Below, piece by piece: positions 20,816 through 38,317 of a DNA stretch of 64,000 nucleotides. The stretch is from Paraphysomonas bandaiensis (Eukaryota > Chrysophyceae): assembly GCA_965644295.1 (NCBI GenBank), contig CBFFRP010000275.1, positions 1-64,000 on the forward strand. The letters are read 5' to 3'. The position numbers were made by a program, and so were the translations under genes. The notes under the pieces are model-generated. The model ran no database searches and was not told the origin of the DNA. It saw nothing but the letters and a program-made list of their open reading frames with translations. Positions within the stretch are counted from its first letter, which is position 1. Each line of letters starts with the position of its first letter.

Positions 20816-23170
20816 CTAAACATCTTCGTCCGAATGCTCTGTGCCATCATATTCATCATCATTCATGGAATCTGATTGGCTGCCGCTGTCCATATAATCA
20901 TCACCGCCACTACCTCCATCCACGTCCACAATATCCACGTGTCCGCCATCATAGTTCTCTCTTCCAGATCTTTCGTCATGGTGGTGCACAGCGGTCTGGG
21001 GCTGCACGCTCACCAGCCCTCTCGAGTGAGCTAGAACCGCAGACAAGCGATCCTCTGTGAGGGTAAGGCGGTGGTCCAAAATGGACATTGTTCGCGTGAT
21101 AATATCGAGCTGAATAGTATATAAAAATGAGCATACCATGAAAAACATCAGTTCGTAGCATCAGAGCACAAGAAGTACAACAGTTGGTACCACATACACC
21201 GTATAACACGTGACACCTTACCTGCCCAACAATATGATCCAAGGCTCCAACCAATGCAGCTGGAATTTGCTCTCTGTCTATCATATCCATTCCGTTCGCC
21301 GCACCAGCATTCGGCTCTACACTCGGCGGGACTTGAGGTTGCATTGGGGCTCGACGGGTATGCTCTGGGGCGGCAGAAACAGTTGGCCCACGTGGCATAT
21401 GTTCATGGACAGCATGTGAGGTCTGAGCCATTCTAGCCTGTGCAGCGGCCACTACTGTGTGTTTTTTCCCTGCCACAGGCGCAAGTCCCTCGCGTTTCAC
21501 AGTTGGAACAGTCGGATTGGCGGGAGCAGTAGGGCGAGAAGGTACTCTCGACTTGCTATTTGTATCGAGGTTCTCTTGAGAACGAGAAACAGGGAACGAC
21601 TCTTTAAAACTTCGTGCACAACGGGTGGGTGCCGTAGCTGGTCGCTCCTCGGAACTCCCGGAAATACCCATTAAATTAGACCGCCACACCATTACTAGCT
21701 GATCAGCGCCGCCAGAGGCAAAAAAACTTCCATCCTATGCAAAGGCGAAATATATAAGCACCTTCACACAGAGCAAAAGTTGTACCGCCCCAGTGTGTAC
21801 TCACAGTATACAACGAGAACAGCACATGGCGTACCTGTGAGAAGGTGGAAGCCAGAGCAGGCCCCGTATGTCCGTGCAGAGTATACAACAAACGACCCTC
21901 TCGAATGTCCCATATTCGTAGAGAAGAGTCTTTCGAGGAGGTCAAGATATAGTTTCCATTCTAGAAAGAGATCACATTAATGCGTGTCACAAAGGGCTTG
22001 AATAATTGGCTCATTGAAATATCGATCCAATTTCAGAGTCACGCAATATTAATATAAATAAGTACATGACACGTGTACAAAATACACGACAGCTTACCGG
22101 GTGCATAGACATGCCAGTGACGCTACTGGTATGCGCCGGATAGTGCTGAATAAGCTGATGTGACCGCACATCCCACAGCTTTAGACTCTTGTCTGCGCTA
22201 CATGCAGCGACACACTGTCCATCCTTGTGGAACTCTACCTGGTTTACAACACTACAGCGATAGTTATATATGTGCAGTGAACTACAGTATCACCAGAGTG
22301 TGCCGATAGACTAGGAACTAATGACGGCACATACATAGTTCATCACATATGCAAAATATTATACCACAATACTAGAGGATTAGTACGAGCTTAACACGTA
22401 CTCGGTATGTTCATGGAAGCTGTGCAGACACTGGTGCGTTTCCACATTCCATAGTTTAACAAGTTTATCATCTCCTCCTGATAATGCCAGTGTGGTGTCT
22501 GGGCTAAAAACAGCGGAACGAACCCAATTACTATGACCCACTAGCGAGCATTGGAACTTCTTGGAAGGAAGCTGCCAAATCTGAAAACGGATAAAAGGTA
22601 AAACACACATCACAAGCTTAGCACGCTACAGACAGTGTATTTAGCATAAACATCATTCAGAGTTACATCGTATGTATGATTTATACAAGGTTACCTTCAC
22701 AAGTTTGTCATTGGAACCGGTAATAAGGTGACTACTGTCTTCTGCAAACCGTACACTTCTTACAGCACCTGTGTGGCCCTTCATCACGCTGGATTCGCCA
22801 CGACTATACCACATTCAAATTATTCTCACATGCTGATTGATTATACATGCTTACGCTTGCGGAATCCATAGGCGAACTGTTTTATCCTTAGAGGCAGATG
22901 CCAATACATCACCACCCGGAGAGAATTGTACATCAGTCACAACACTCTACCAAACACATCATGAGTGATAGTAATATATGAATATTTACATACTTTATGT
23001 CCAACAAAACGAAATGCTCTTAATTGTGGTTTAAAATTCCATAACATAATACAATTATCTCCTGATCCAGATGCAAGTTGTTTTAATGATGGACTAAATG
23101 CAACTGATGTGACATAATTTTTATGACCACGAAATGTTCTTTCTAAACTTGGATCAATTGATGATATCAT
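20816..23170 (-). CDS. POC1: POC1 centriolar WD40 protein
   Basis: Eight exons (minus: 22994-23170, 22855-22946, 22695-22803, 22402-22580, 22098-22251, 21835-21960, 21222-21734, 20816-21109) give 547 residues. The first 280-300 residues form seven WD40 repeats starting [20 protein letters not shown] and ending [16 protein letters not shown], with the run [14 protein letters not shown] typical of POC1. A Pro/Ala/Ser-rich linker is followed by a short C-terminal helix ([16 protein letters not shown]) that matches the conserved POC1 C-terminal coiled coil. A very acidic Asp/Ser/Gly tail comes last. POC1 stabilises centriole and basal-body triplet microtubules, so the host builds cilia. The donor at 22401 (GA|GTACGT) was chosen over one 4 nt later because it keeps the frame. 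It shares a 576-base divergent upstream region with the ABCC gene. Confidence 0.93.
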
Positions 23171-23746
23171 TATTAAAAAGAAACTACTGAATTGATTTCT
23201 TTTACTTTCCTTTCAATAGATTCTTCTAATGAGTGTATGTATGTATATGGTAGAGTGATGCTGTAAATAGGGAGATATTCAAACATTGTGATTTACATGG
23301 ACTTGTATTTTGAATTTTGGTTGAGGTTGATTGTATACAAGTTGCTGTGTAGGAGTAGTAACTTTTCTACGATATTGTTGTACAGTGCAGTCCTCCCACA
23401 AAATCCATAAACAGAATACGCACAAAATATACTGATATGTCAGGAAAAAAAAACCTGAAAGTTTGTAAAAAAATGGATAATTTTATAGGTAATTTCCTCT
23501 TGGTTTTTATGATGTAAAGATTTTATTGGTCTCACATCTCACAACAGACAGTTCCAAGTTGTGGTAGTTAGATGAAGTGACATGAGATTGTGTTCTACTT
23601 TAATATGAAGTAAACTTCATTAACTTCAAATCTTTATTTTTTGTATGTATGTGAAGTCATATATATAAGTATCACTATAAGTGAAGTGTTTCATAAGTTA
23701 CTTATATACACAGTCATATGAATTAATCACATCATATCACTTACTC
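23171..23746. promoter_or_regulatory. divergent promoter region POC1 / ABCC
   Basis: 576 bases between two divergent ATGs. AT-rich with several poly-A/T runs. It includes GTGAAGT words near 23572, 23606 and 23681. No open frame and no other recognisable element. Confidence 0.4.
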
Positions 23747-28834
<5,088 letters not shown>

Positions 28835-29568
28835 GCTTTGATTATTGATGAAGTTGTAGCAGCTATAGTATGAAAAATGGTGTGAGACTTGTGTTTGCAA
28901 TGCTTAGTAAATAGTGGTGCTAATTGCCATATGCTTGTTGAACCTTAATACTACGCTAATAATGGAAAATTCATTAGCCTTATATCGAGCGCGTAACTTG
29001 CGCATTATCCAGCATAGAGGTAGAAGTATTTATACTTGTGTTGTGTATATGCAGTGGTACAATAACAATGCGCTGAGTTAGCTTTTGTATTGATAGACCA
29101 CTCTTTGGTTCTCTCTGGACTAAGGCGCACCTTGGTGCTTGCGGCGACACGCGCACAAGCAGCTTCTGTAGCGTTACATTGTAGGATATGAGAATTTGTG
29201 CTTGCTAGGTATAGATAGTTAGTGGTCGACCTAGCTTGACTAGTCTTCATCCAACTACTTATCTGGTGTTGGTTCTTGACGCATACTACTAATAATAAGA
29301 CGTTCACAGGGCAGCTAACGTATAGTTACTTGAGTACATAGTTTAGTAATTGAGACAAGTAGTAATTGCAATTATAATTGCCCACAACCTGCGTCGATAA
29401 TTGACAAGTCTTACGCAGCCCTGTATCAGATACACTGACCCCAAGGACGTAACTCTAATTTTACTTAATTTCAAACATATTACATTTCTACGAAATACTG
29501 AAGTACAAATCACTGTTAACACAATGTAATGGGAAGTAGGAATGGGCAGTCCATGCTTTCATTACAGT
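28835..29568. other. intergenic, nothing recognised
   Basis: Convergent gap between the ABCC gene and the 2OG-oxygenase-like gene. A 100-codon minus-strand open frame at 29005-29307 starts with GTG and matches nothing I know. The segment 29100-29200 is less AT-rich than its surroundings and may be a relic. Confidence 0.5.
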
Positions 29569-30384
29569 TTACTCAGCGCAACGCTTTCTAACAGCAACAC
29601 GAAGTAAATTTCCATACAACTCCGAGTTTTTAGGATGGCGATGAAAGAGTGTTCTGTTGTTTATAACGAGAACATCGCCGAATTCCATACGAGGTAGTAT
29701 AATTTCTTGTGCATCAGATGGCAATTCGAACGCTGGATCAATCTGATACTCTGTAAGGCGGCAAGCAGAAGGAAACACATCTTCCTTTATAAGTCTCGTT
29801 GGGATAAGTGAATGCTCAAGATTGAACTGTGGAAGATACATCAAACATATGCAAAGATCTGGTCCATCTTTATGCCATCCGATATCATTCCTGCCTCTTG
29901 GAAACAAGAAACTATATTCCAATTGCACATCATCTTGCTTTATATCTGATAACATACCAGTCTGATAGAGAGAATGTTTTAATGATAATGAAAATTGTCC
30001 AAGAAGATGAAAGAAATCTTTCATATCAAGTAATTTATTAAAAGATTTATGATAAGATGCTTGTATATTACTATGTATATTCATATGTAAGATTTCATAG
30101 GAATCAGATGCCCATTTTTGTATATCATTCATATGGTTATACGACAATACGAAGGGTTGAAGTCCATGTATTGTCCATGGTAGGGATAGATTCTTTAAGT
30201 ATAGAAATCTCGTATAGAGTGTATCTTGTATATGATTATCATATCGTTTTAATATAATATAATTCGATGATGATAATGAAGTGAAAGTTGTTGAAGTAGA
30301 AATAGAAGTTGTTGAAGTAGAAGTAGAAGTTGGGAAATATTCCCATACTGAATATGTGGATGTTTTAGTTAATATATGGGACAT
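29569..30384 (-). CDS. 2-oxoglutarate/Fe(II) oxygenase-like protein
   Basis: Intronless, 271 residues from ATG at 30384; the open frame extends further upstream only through a GTG. The C-terminal half has the double-stranded beta-helix iron-site pattern: H171-x-D173 in GWHKDGPD, then GDVLVINNRTLFHRHP with a distal His (248 or 250), and Arg 262 in LLRVAVRKR suited to bind the 2-oxoglutarate carboxylate. The N-terminus has a Ser/Thr low-complexity run (residues about 20-40) and no obvious signal peptide. The substrate is unknown; AlkB-like, phytanoyl-CoA-hydroxylase-like or prolyl-hydroxylase-like members share the same core. The family call depends on the HxD...H...R spacing only. Confidence 0.6.
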   Translation of the reverse strand: MSHILTKTSTYSVWEYFPTSTSTSTTSISTSTTFTSLSSSNYIILKRYDNHIQDTLYTRFLYLKNLSLPWTIHGLQPFVLSYNHMNDIQKWASDSYEILHMNIHSNIQASYHKSFNKLLDMKDFFHLLGQFSLSLKHSLYQTGMLSDIKQDDVQLEYSFLFPRGRNDIGWHKDGPDLCICLMYLPQFNLEHSLIPTRLIKEDVFPSACRLTEYQIDPAFELPSDAQEIILPRMEFGDVLVINNRTLFHRHPKNSELYGNLLRVAVRKRCAE

Positions 30385-32563
30385 TATATAAAAATAAAGA
30401 GCACCACAGAGCGATATGCTATGCGGTGCCACACCTTTAAGGCGTAATTTCTGTGTATTAAACTCTTGAACTGCTTAGTTTGTAATGAATCTGGAAGGAG
30501 TTTGTTGACACAGCAAAACAATCCGGTCCCACTGTTTTTTTTGTGTTGTGTGGTTTTCGTTGTCATATTTTGGGTGTGTGGTAATGAATGCCTGTTTTTT
30601 TTTTTCTGGAAGATTGCAAAACAAAATCTTGGATTTACATGAAAAAGTCCGGACACTGCGGAAGAAACCTGGAGTTTTTTGCAATCCAATGGTAAAAAAC
30701 AGCAGTGGAAGGGCATGTTATAGCACAAAGTTATAGAAAGAAACTTTGTGGACATAGCGGGACAACGGAAAAAAACACAATGCATCATACCTGGCACCGA
30801 TTATACGCAATGATGTACAAAGCAACACTGTAGTTTTCACATTAGCCATGTGTTTCCATCAGATCATTCTATTCTGGAGGCGTGGAGTCCAGCTTTTATA
30901 ATTCTTGTTGGAAATTTGCTTCTAAGTTTGCAATTGTTATATTACGTCAAAATTCACAGTTATGAGCTCCTGAACTCACTGTGAGGTATAGCAGAGATCA
31001 GTTGCTGAAAAAGGTGTTGTAATAGCAAAGATGAGAGTATGAATTCCGATTCTGGATTCATTGATAAATGATCGAGAAGTATGCACGGTCATTCTAGGAG
31101 GACCTGTCCCTAATTGTGCATTCCTTGTTGCACGTAATGATCCCATAGGACCCCAAATTCAAGGGATCGTGTTCACTCTTAATAAAATTCAAGGGATATG
31201 AAATCATTATACTGACTTTCATCTTTATCTTAATTCATAGGAAGTGCTTGATATGTGTAATGACATCCATCCTCCCAAACCCTTTCAACTGTAAATGTAG
31301 TTGTCCTATTTTGCAGTGAACTATATCTCAGTTTGTGATGTTATTTTAAAAAAAACAGTTACATGCCATCGCTGATAACCTCAACCATAACACTAATACT
31401 ATTGTTATCCTGGCCGTTTAGTTGATCATATCATTTGTGATGAAAAGTAACCTGTTTGCTCTAATCATTAAATTCAATACGACACCTAATTAATTTTTCA
31501 CTTAATAAGAGGGAGTATCATCAAACAACGCTATACGATAAATAACGCCACAAGAGTGTCACTTTAAATGTAAGCTATCATCATATAAGTATTGCATGTG
31601 AGCAAATTATGTATAATTCTTGCTGCAGATGCACTGCTGTATATCATATATATCACCTTAAATCTATATTAGCTTGGCGTTTTACCCAATATATGGATAC
31701 GCAAACGATGCCTCTTTCCCAACATGAGACATGTGCTGAAGTTGACTTTATTATTATTAGCTTGTGAATATTAGTAAACAAAATTGAATTAAAACTTATA
31801 TCCCTATATGTAAAATAGATGCCATATTACATACAATTAGCAATGACTACATGACTACTCATACATATCTTTTACGCCTAATTTGCTTGTCAGGGAAATG
31901 ATTAATAATAATTAATGTTTTAGAAACCTAAATCTGCGTGGTCGTGCTGTGATGCCTAAAAATTAGTGTCTTCCTTCTTAAAGGGATATTAAATTATAGT
32001 CCTTCTGAAGCACGAGTAAATATGTTTGACAGCACATTTATAGTTGAATAAAATTAAGTATAACTGAATGATCAATCGCGTAGCCACGTAGTATTCAATA
32101 TACATGGTGGAAATTGTTTTACGCCTCATATGCCGTTGCTTCGTATAATGATTTAATTCATGGCGACCATTTGTACTTGGTGCTACCACTTCATAATAAT
32201 ATATGAAAGTCCAAAACCGTTAAGATTTAATGATAAAAGTAATGCGATTTTATTTAGCCTGTGCATGAGCATTTATTATTGAATATGAAAAATATATGCA
32301 TGTAATTATATAGAGAAGTTATATCAAACATATAGAAGACGGAAAAATAGGTCAAGCAACTACGCGTACTATCCTCTTCTATATATCTGGCTTCCAAACT
32401 ACAGCTCGATATCGCATGCACAACGCAGTGCACTACACGTCGATACAGAAGTAGTATCATAAGGATATGCCAAACGACCGACTTAAGTAGCCGTGCAATT
32501 GTGGGGCGGAATATTAAAGTATTTCGAAATATGAGATAAATATCAGCTGTATTGAAACATATC
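30385..32563. other. intergenic, no gene seen (2.2 kb)
   Basis: AT-rich with frequent stops. There are poly-T runs near 30533 and 30597. No repeat shared with the rest of the window was recognised, and nothing looks like coding sequence, tRNA or rRNA. Open frames at 30384-30797 and 32254-32724 (minus) have no recognisable content, and the second overlaps the end of the hydrolase gene. Confidence 0.5.
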
Positions 32564-33505
32564 TCAAGCTGTTGTCGAATTCGCACTGGAAAAAAACTGT
32601 AGTGTAAGGTTTCTCCATTCAATAGGTCGCTCGAAAGGCGACATATGTCCACACTGAAGTATTTCATCGTATCGGCTTCCCCTGATGACATCCGCCAGAG
32701 CTTTCTCCGACTGTTGTCCCGCAAGCCGGTCTTCTGAGGCCGCGATTATCTGCGTTGGACACTGCACTCTAGGGGCATGAACATGTGTTGTACACTCGTC
32801 ATTGAGATTAGTCGCGTGGGCAATAAGGTCACGCATACGGCTCATATCATTGCTTTCAATGACAGCGTTAACCAGGGCAGGTATACTACGTTCGTACTTT
32901 GCTAAGAAGGCCCCACTGCATCCGTTAATAATGCAAGACCAAGCCGTCGCCTTGAGGTTCCTAGATTCCAGTCCATCCTTCCAAGACTGTAATATGAGTT
33001 TACCGAGTACGGGCCGCACTAGAGGGACACCAGTAACCGAGAGTTTATTCACCATGCTGGGATATTCTGCAGCCAGGCCTATTCCCACCCGTCCTCCGAA
33101 ACTAAACCCCGCTATGTCTACTTTATATATATTCTTACGCAATAAAAATGCTCGTATATCAGATATCTGTTGCTGCAAGTTTCCATAATGGGAAAGCAAC
33201 TCTGTACTTCCCTGACAACGAAGCTCAGGAATGATCACCCGGCGTTCACGTGAGAACTGCTTGACGTGTTGAGCCCAGGTCTGAATACTCTGAGCCGTAC
33301 CACAGAGGATAATAAGGGGTGGGTATCCACAATTCTTTTGCTCAGGAGCTTCAAAATAGTGTATACCTCTCTCTATCCCATCCACATCGATTATATTAAG
33401 CATTTGCGTAGGTAACTTCTTTCCAAAATATGACATGGCACAGCGCTGTATGAGAAACACACACTGTCCCTTACGACTGAATTGTTGAGTAGCTAACTTC
33501 ATCAT
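32564..33505 (-). CDS. alpha/beta hydrolase
   Basis: Intronless, 313 residues. Catalytic triad as read: Ser 135 in the nucleophile elbow GFSFGGRVG, Asp 259 in AASEDRLAG, His 287 in CGHMSPFERP. The oxyanion strand is PPLIILCGTAQSIQTW and the second conserved strand VIIPELRCQGST. This is the classic BioH/esterase-like fold with a short cap domain. An N-terminal stretch with two possible start Mets and basic residues (MMKLATQQFSRKGQ) could be a mitochondrial targeting peptide (inference). Substrate not identifiable from sequence. Confidence 0.88.
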   Translation of the reverse strand: MMKLATQQFSRKGQCVFLIQRCAMSYFGKKLPTQMLNIIDVDGIERGIHYFEAPEQKNCGYPPLIILCGTAQSIQTWAQHVKQFSRERRVIIPELRCQGSTELLSHYGNLQQQISDIRAFLLRKNIYKVDIAGFSFGGRVGIGLAAEYPSMVNKLSVTGVPLVRPVLGKLILQSWKDGLESRNLKATAWSCIINGCSGAFLAKYERSIPALVNAVIESNDMSRMRDLIAHATNLNDECTTHVHAPRVQCPTQIIAASEDRLAGQQSEKALADVIRGSRYDEILQCGHMSPFERPIEWRNLTLQFFSSANSTTA

Positions 33506-34404
33506 TAGAATTTAAAGATATATATATCACTATTAATTAAGATACTTCACATAAACTTGTGATGATTTCCTTTTTATTCAAAAGTGTCCATATGTTCCAC
33601 TGACACTCATTTGAATGTTCGTGTATTCACTGTAAGCTAATGCCAATATTACTATGACTAATACCGTATGATATAGTCTTAAAGCAACAAGTTACAGTCA
33701 CAAAATATTGTGGAAAACTTGAAGCAATCTAACAATGAATGTGATTAGTATGATAATGGAATGTCAGCTAGGCTTGTATTTATGTTTCATGTTGTGGTCG
33801 CATGTCCACATGCGACCTCTATATATACTGCTGTACATACATATACAGAGTAGTTCTTGATCTGGAAGCGTAGTCTAGAAGAGGAGGGGTATGTATACCT
33901 TATATACCGTTCATTTATACCAGTAGGGGTCCCACCAAAGTTTGGTGAATATGTGAAAATACAAAGAATACCATATGGAATGGTGGGAATTCCATTGTAC
34001 TCTCGTACTGTGTACTGGCATACACTATACATATATAGGTACACCCGATTCTCTATGTAGTTTCACTGGTGTACGGTATATTGGTATAATACTGGTATAC
34101 CGAAAAAATAGGGACCTCACATTTTCCCTCAAAATATATGAATTTTGAGTAAAAAAATTGTTTTTTTACAGCGTATTGGGACATCTCAGCAGCTTTCTAT
34201 ATATAGCAGTAGTGTATATATAGCTAGTCTGTGAGTATTATAGTGAACAACCCACAGCTTGTTTCTATATCTTGCTTGGCTTCTGCCTATGCATCATTCC
34301 TGTCGAATATATCTTTACAACTGAAAACTAATACATCATAATGCAAACCATATCATAACTAAGGCCCCTGTATAGTCCCGTATCACTCGGATCATATCAG
34401 TTAT
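33506..34404. other. divergent intergenic region hydrolase / GH99
   Basis: No gene seen. It contains a near-perfect palindrome, GGTCGCATGT-CC-ACATGCGACC at 33796-33817, and several TATAC/GTATA words between 33890 and 34115. The sequence CTATATATAGCAG at about 34197 is a possible core promoter element about 200 bases before the GH99 start. Confidence 0.4.
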
Positions 34405-35914
34405 ATGAATAGACTCATAGCATTAACTCTCACCATATATCTAACACATATCAAACAATCCATTGGTCAATGTTTAATCAATCCCACTGATTCAGTTCAA
34501 GCATTCTACTATCTGTGGTATGGGAATCCAGAACATGATGGTCAATGGAGCCACTGGGATCATGAAGTACTTCCTCACTGGACAGAGAGTGTTAACAAGC
34601 GATACCCAACAGTTGGTACCCGTTTCAGTCCTCCAGAGAGAATTCACTCCCCATATTATCCTCTTAGAGGTCCTTATAGTTCTACAGATGAGACTATAAT
34701 CAGAGAACAGTTCATGGAAATGAAGGATATGGGAGTTCGTGTAGCTGTGTTGTCTTGGTGGGGTCAAAAGTCTCGAGCAGAGTCGGCCGACACTCAAGGT
34801 GTGAGTACTGACCGCACCATTCCAACTGTACTATCAGTTGTGGAGTCCGTTGGAGATATACGCGTAGCCTTTCACTTGGAGCCATATCCAGGCCGAACTG
34901 CGTTAACTACTCTTGAGGATATTAACTATATTCATGATCATTATGGCAACTTTTCATCTCTGTACCGCACAGATAATGGCCGCCTCTTGTTTTACGTTTA
35001 TGATTCGTATCATATTCCTGTAGTTCAATGGAAACGAATTTTTTCTGTTCAAGGTGGGTGTCACTATTCCTTTATAAACTTGTGCGCAGTGTGTGGCATA
35101 GTTGCTTTTCTCAATGAGAGTATGTACATGTGACTCATTTGAGTGTGTAGGAGATCATAGCATTCGAGGAACTTCTTACGATTCTTGTGTGATTGGACTT
35201 TGGTTAGACCGCCAGCACGGGTCAGACCTTCACTCAGCTGGATTTGACGGAGTGTATACTTACTTTGCATCAGAAGGTTTTTCATACGGGTCTACAGTTT
35301 CAAACTGGAATCATATGTGTCGCTTTGCTAGACAGGTATGTGTACACTGAAACTACTATGTGGTGTATATGCATATCTTAGTGGTCTGGGCAGCATGTAT
35401 GTATTTGGAAATGGATTATGACAGTGAATCAGCTTGACGCGGTGGTTCCCATAGAAGAGCGATAACAAAAAACTGCGTAACAATAACATAGGTGAATATG
35501 TTGTGTGTTCTGAGCGTGGGACCGGGCTATCAGGATGACAAAATTCGCCCCTGGAATCACATTAATACCAAGCCTCGAGATGATGGGGCATACTATGACC
35601 ATATGTGGAATGCGGCCCTACAGTCTGCTCCGCAGGTATGCGTAGGTTATTCGTGTTCTATTACGTCAATTTTGTTTATATTTTGTTAACACGTACAACT
35701 GTAGGTAGTGACGATTACATCGTACAATGAGTGGGGAGAGGGAACCCAGATTGAACCAGCGAGGGCGTGTTCGGATAGTGACTCTGAAAAGTATTTGGAC
35801 TATAGCATTCTCGGCTCTTTCGGCTATGTCAACAAAACATCTTGGTGGGCGAAAAAATTTATTGAAGAGAGTATGATTATGTATGAAAACATTGGGAAAC
35901 AGTTGGAGCTCTGA
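34405..35914 (+). CDS. GH99 endo-alpha-1,2-mannosidase-like glycosidase
   Basis: Four exons (34405-35053, 35151-35335, 35492-35635, 35705-35914; introns of 97, 156 and 69 nt) give 395 residues. The first 20 residues (MNRLIALTLTIYLTHIKQSI) form a signal peptide. GH99 landmarks: AFYYLWYGNPEHDGQW, MGVRVAVLSWWGQ, AFHLEPYPGR (Glu about 160), GFDGVYTYFA, SVGPGYQD and ITSYNEWGEGTQIEPA (about 330-345), which holds the conserved Glu pair of the retaining mechanism. Animal members (MANEA) trim glucosylated mannose from N-glycans in the Golgi; bacterial members cut fungal mannan. With a cleavable signal rather than a type II anchor, this one could be lumenal or secreted. See GH125 at 47453 for a second mannosidase. 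Confidence 0.93.
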
Positions 35915-36276
35915 TTTTAGAAGTGATTTGAAGAGAATAGAAATTATGTTTTCTCGCAACATCGCACATGGAATGTGACCTGATTAACACGTAATACAGT
36001 CGTAGTCGACTTATATTGTGTTATAATATATATATTTACCTATAAGCGCAGTATATATTTAGATTTTGTGTTTGATGCATTTTTCGTTATGTCAAATACT
36101 ATAAAATATAATATACAGCTTCTAATTGCTCAATATCGTTCGGAATATACTCAACAAAGCTAAGCTGTTATTCAATTCGACCAGCACGCTGCTTAACTGA
36201 AGTACATAAATTTCACGTTATAATTACGGGTATCATTATAATAGCAACAACCAATTTATCAATTCACGGGCAATAA
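35915..36276. other. convergent intergenic region, degenerate repeat end
   Basis: No gene. ATACAGCTTCTAATTGCTC followed by CTCAACA at 36150-36156 resembles the 3' end of the LTR-like family, strongly eroded. Confidence 0.4.
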
Positions 36277-38058
36277 CTATGCGTCGAATGTCGCTTGCTT
36301 TCCCCTTTCATTCCCTTTCTTTTTGGGCTTTCGCTTTTTGCGATCCACCGCAAGCAGTATCTGGTGCGAGGCACGTTTGACCTTGTCTCGTGTGAGCTCA
36401 TCGTCGTCAATGTCTTGCATTGGTGTTTCTTCCGACACATACGTATTGTCTGCATCGTCATCCAACATAGATAGTTCAATACGCTGATTGAATGGTCGAG
36501 TAGCTGATATGTCGAACTCGCTCTCTATTGCTGGTCCCTCGTCTTTGCTCTCTCCCTCGGACGAGAACATCTTCAATCGTCTCTGCTCCTCCAAAGCGGC
36601 CTTATGTCTCTTGAGAACATTCGATAAGCACAGTTCACATTCTCGCAGTACTTCCGCCACAGTGTCATCTGTTAGCTCTATTTTTCTCCCTCCAACTTCT
36701 TCTCGTACACTTTCCACCTTCTCCTGCAAATGTCCGACACCAGCCTTCATTGCAATCAAGCCCTTGCTCAGTCTCTCATACTTCAAACGAGATCTTTCAA
36801 GTCGTGCAGCACTGTTGGCTAGCTGATCCTCGTGATCATCAACCATCTTACGTCTATGACCACCTCCAACTCCAGAGTACTTGATCTCTTCTACCCGACT
36901 CTTAAGGCGTCTTTTCTGTTCATTCAGAGTCTCTATTTTGCTGGCATTCTCCCGGGTGAGAGAAATTAAGTTTTCAGTTGTTCCCTCCTGAGATACAATC
37001 TTTTGGATAACTTCATTTACATCTGATACGCCAGTTGCTTCCTTGATCTTCCTAAACGCATTCTCAAATATGTCAATCTTGTTGCGTGTCTCGATTCGCT
37101 CCTTAGCGATCATATTGGCGGTTGCGTTTTGAATGGCCTGCTGGGCAGATGCGTCTCCACCGAACCCACCAGATTGTCCAGTTAGCTGATTTCGCATTTT
37201 TTCTCTCTGTTTCATACGCTCCAACATCTGTCGTCGCACCTGAACCATTTGGTGACTTTCACGTAGCTCTTTCTCTCGCTGCTTGCGCTCCTCCTGGTAA
37301 CCAGCCCGTACGCGATCCAATTCATTCAGAGCCACTTCTCGGGCATGATTTGCGTCGCCTGCAAGAAGCATAAGCTCTTCATAATCCCTTTGTTTGGTGC
37401 TAAGAGTGCGCTCGATAGCCTGTAACTGATTGTCAAACCCAATCCGCTCCTCCTTTAAACGCTTCACAATCTGTTCATATGTTTTGCGAATGCTTTGCGC
37501 CTCGTTATATTTAATCATAGCTTTATCCAACTTATTCTCGAGGGCTCTAATCCTACGTGTGTATTGATTGTCCTCCATATGAGGTCGCCTACTCTCCAGC
37601 TCCAAATCCTTCACTTGATCTATTAACCCATCTAGCTCCACTCGAAGACGACCAGATTTTAATTTCAAATCATCATGTGTTTTCCTCATTCTTTCAAGCT
37701 CTTTCTCCACATGTCTTTGCTCTTGTGCTTGATCCTCAGAGTCAACAGTCTGATATGATAGATATTCATATGAATATTATGATAATAACAGTGTAAATGA
37801 ACGTACTCGTTGTAATTGAGCTAACTTAGCACGTAACTCTTTATTTTCTTCCCGTAATCGTCTTATATCTTCTTTATTAGCCGACTTATTAGCTTCCAAT
37901 ATATCTATATTGATTTTACGGTCGCCCTCTATAGAATAGTATATCAGATAACACATTATGAGAATCAAGGAGTACATACGGAGAACACGCATTCTTTCAC
38001 GTAAATCTTCCATATGTTCATTCACTGAAATTTCTTCTTTTGTAAGTGTTTTCATCAT
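36277..38058 (-). CDS. ODAD3: outer dynein arm docking complex protein ODAD3/CCDC151
   Basis: Three exons (37980-38058, 37807-37928, 36277-37749; introns of 51 and 57 nt) give 557 residues, close to the roughly 595 of human CCDC151. It is nearly all coiled coil. Family landmarks are GDRKINIDILEANKSANKED with RLREENKELRAKL near the start, and KLDKAMIKYNEAQSIRKTYE, QIVKRLKEERIGFDNQLQAI, ERTLSTKQRDYEELMLLAGD in the middle; the second set separates it from the paralogue CCDC114/ODA1. The protein anchors outer dynein arms to axonemal doublets (ODA10 in Chlamydomonas), so the host has motile flagella. The C-terminus ends in a basic KKRKPKKKGNERGK tail. The first intron (37929-37979) is in frame without a stop; if retained it would insert 17 hydrophobic residues in the coiled coil, so splicing is preferred. 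Confidence 0.9.
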
Positions 38059-38317
38059 GATTTATGATGTATATCCCTCTATAATTATATATATATATAT
38101 ACACTTATATAAGAATCTGTCATCAATAATGAAGTGTAAAATTAAAGCAATTTGATTTGCTATATAATCAAAGTGAAGTCGAAGTCAAAGTCGAAGTGAG
38201 TTTGTTATGTATCACTTTATTGGCAGTTTTACAATAGATTTTTGATATATGAGATATACTGTATTCCATGTACTCCATGTATTATATTACAGTATACAGA
38301 AGGGTTTAACTTGGGGT

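Noticed and set aside
29005-29307. 100-codon minus-strand open frame
   Set aside because: Begins with GTG, no recognised content, no splice context.
30384-30797. 137-codon minus-strand open frame
   Set aside because: AT-rich, overlaps the 2OG gene start, no domain.
32254-32724. 156-codon minus-strand open frame
   Set aside because: Overlaps the hydrolase 3' end in another frame and lacks recognisable domains.
37929-37979. Retained in-frame segment as part of ODAD3
   Set aside because: It would place a hydrophobic stretch in a coiled coil and has perfect GT-AG ends; splicing matches the family.
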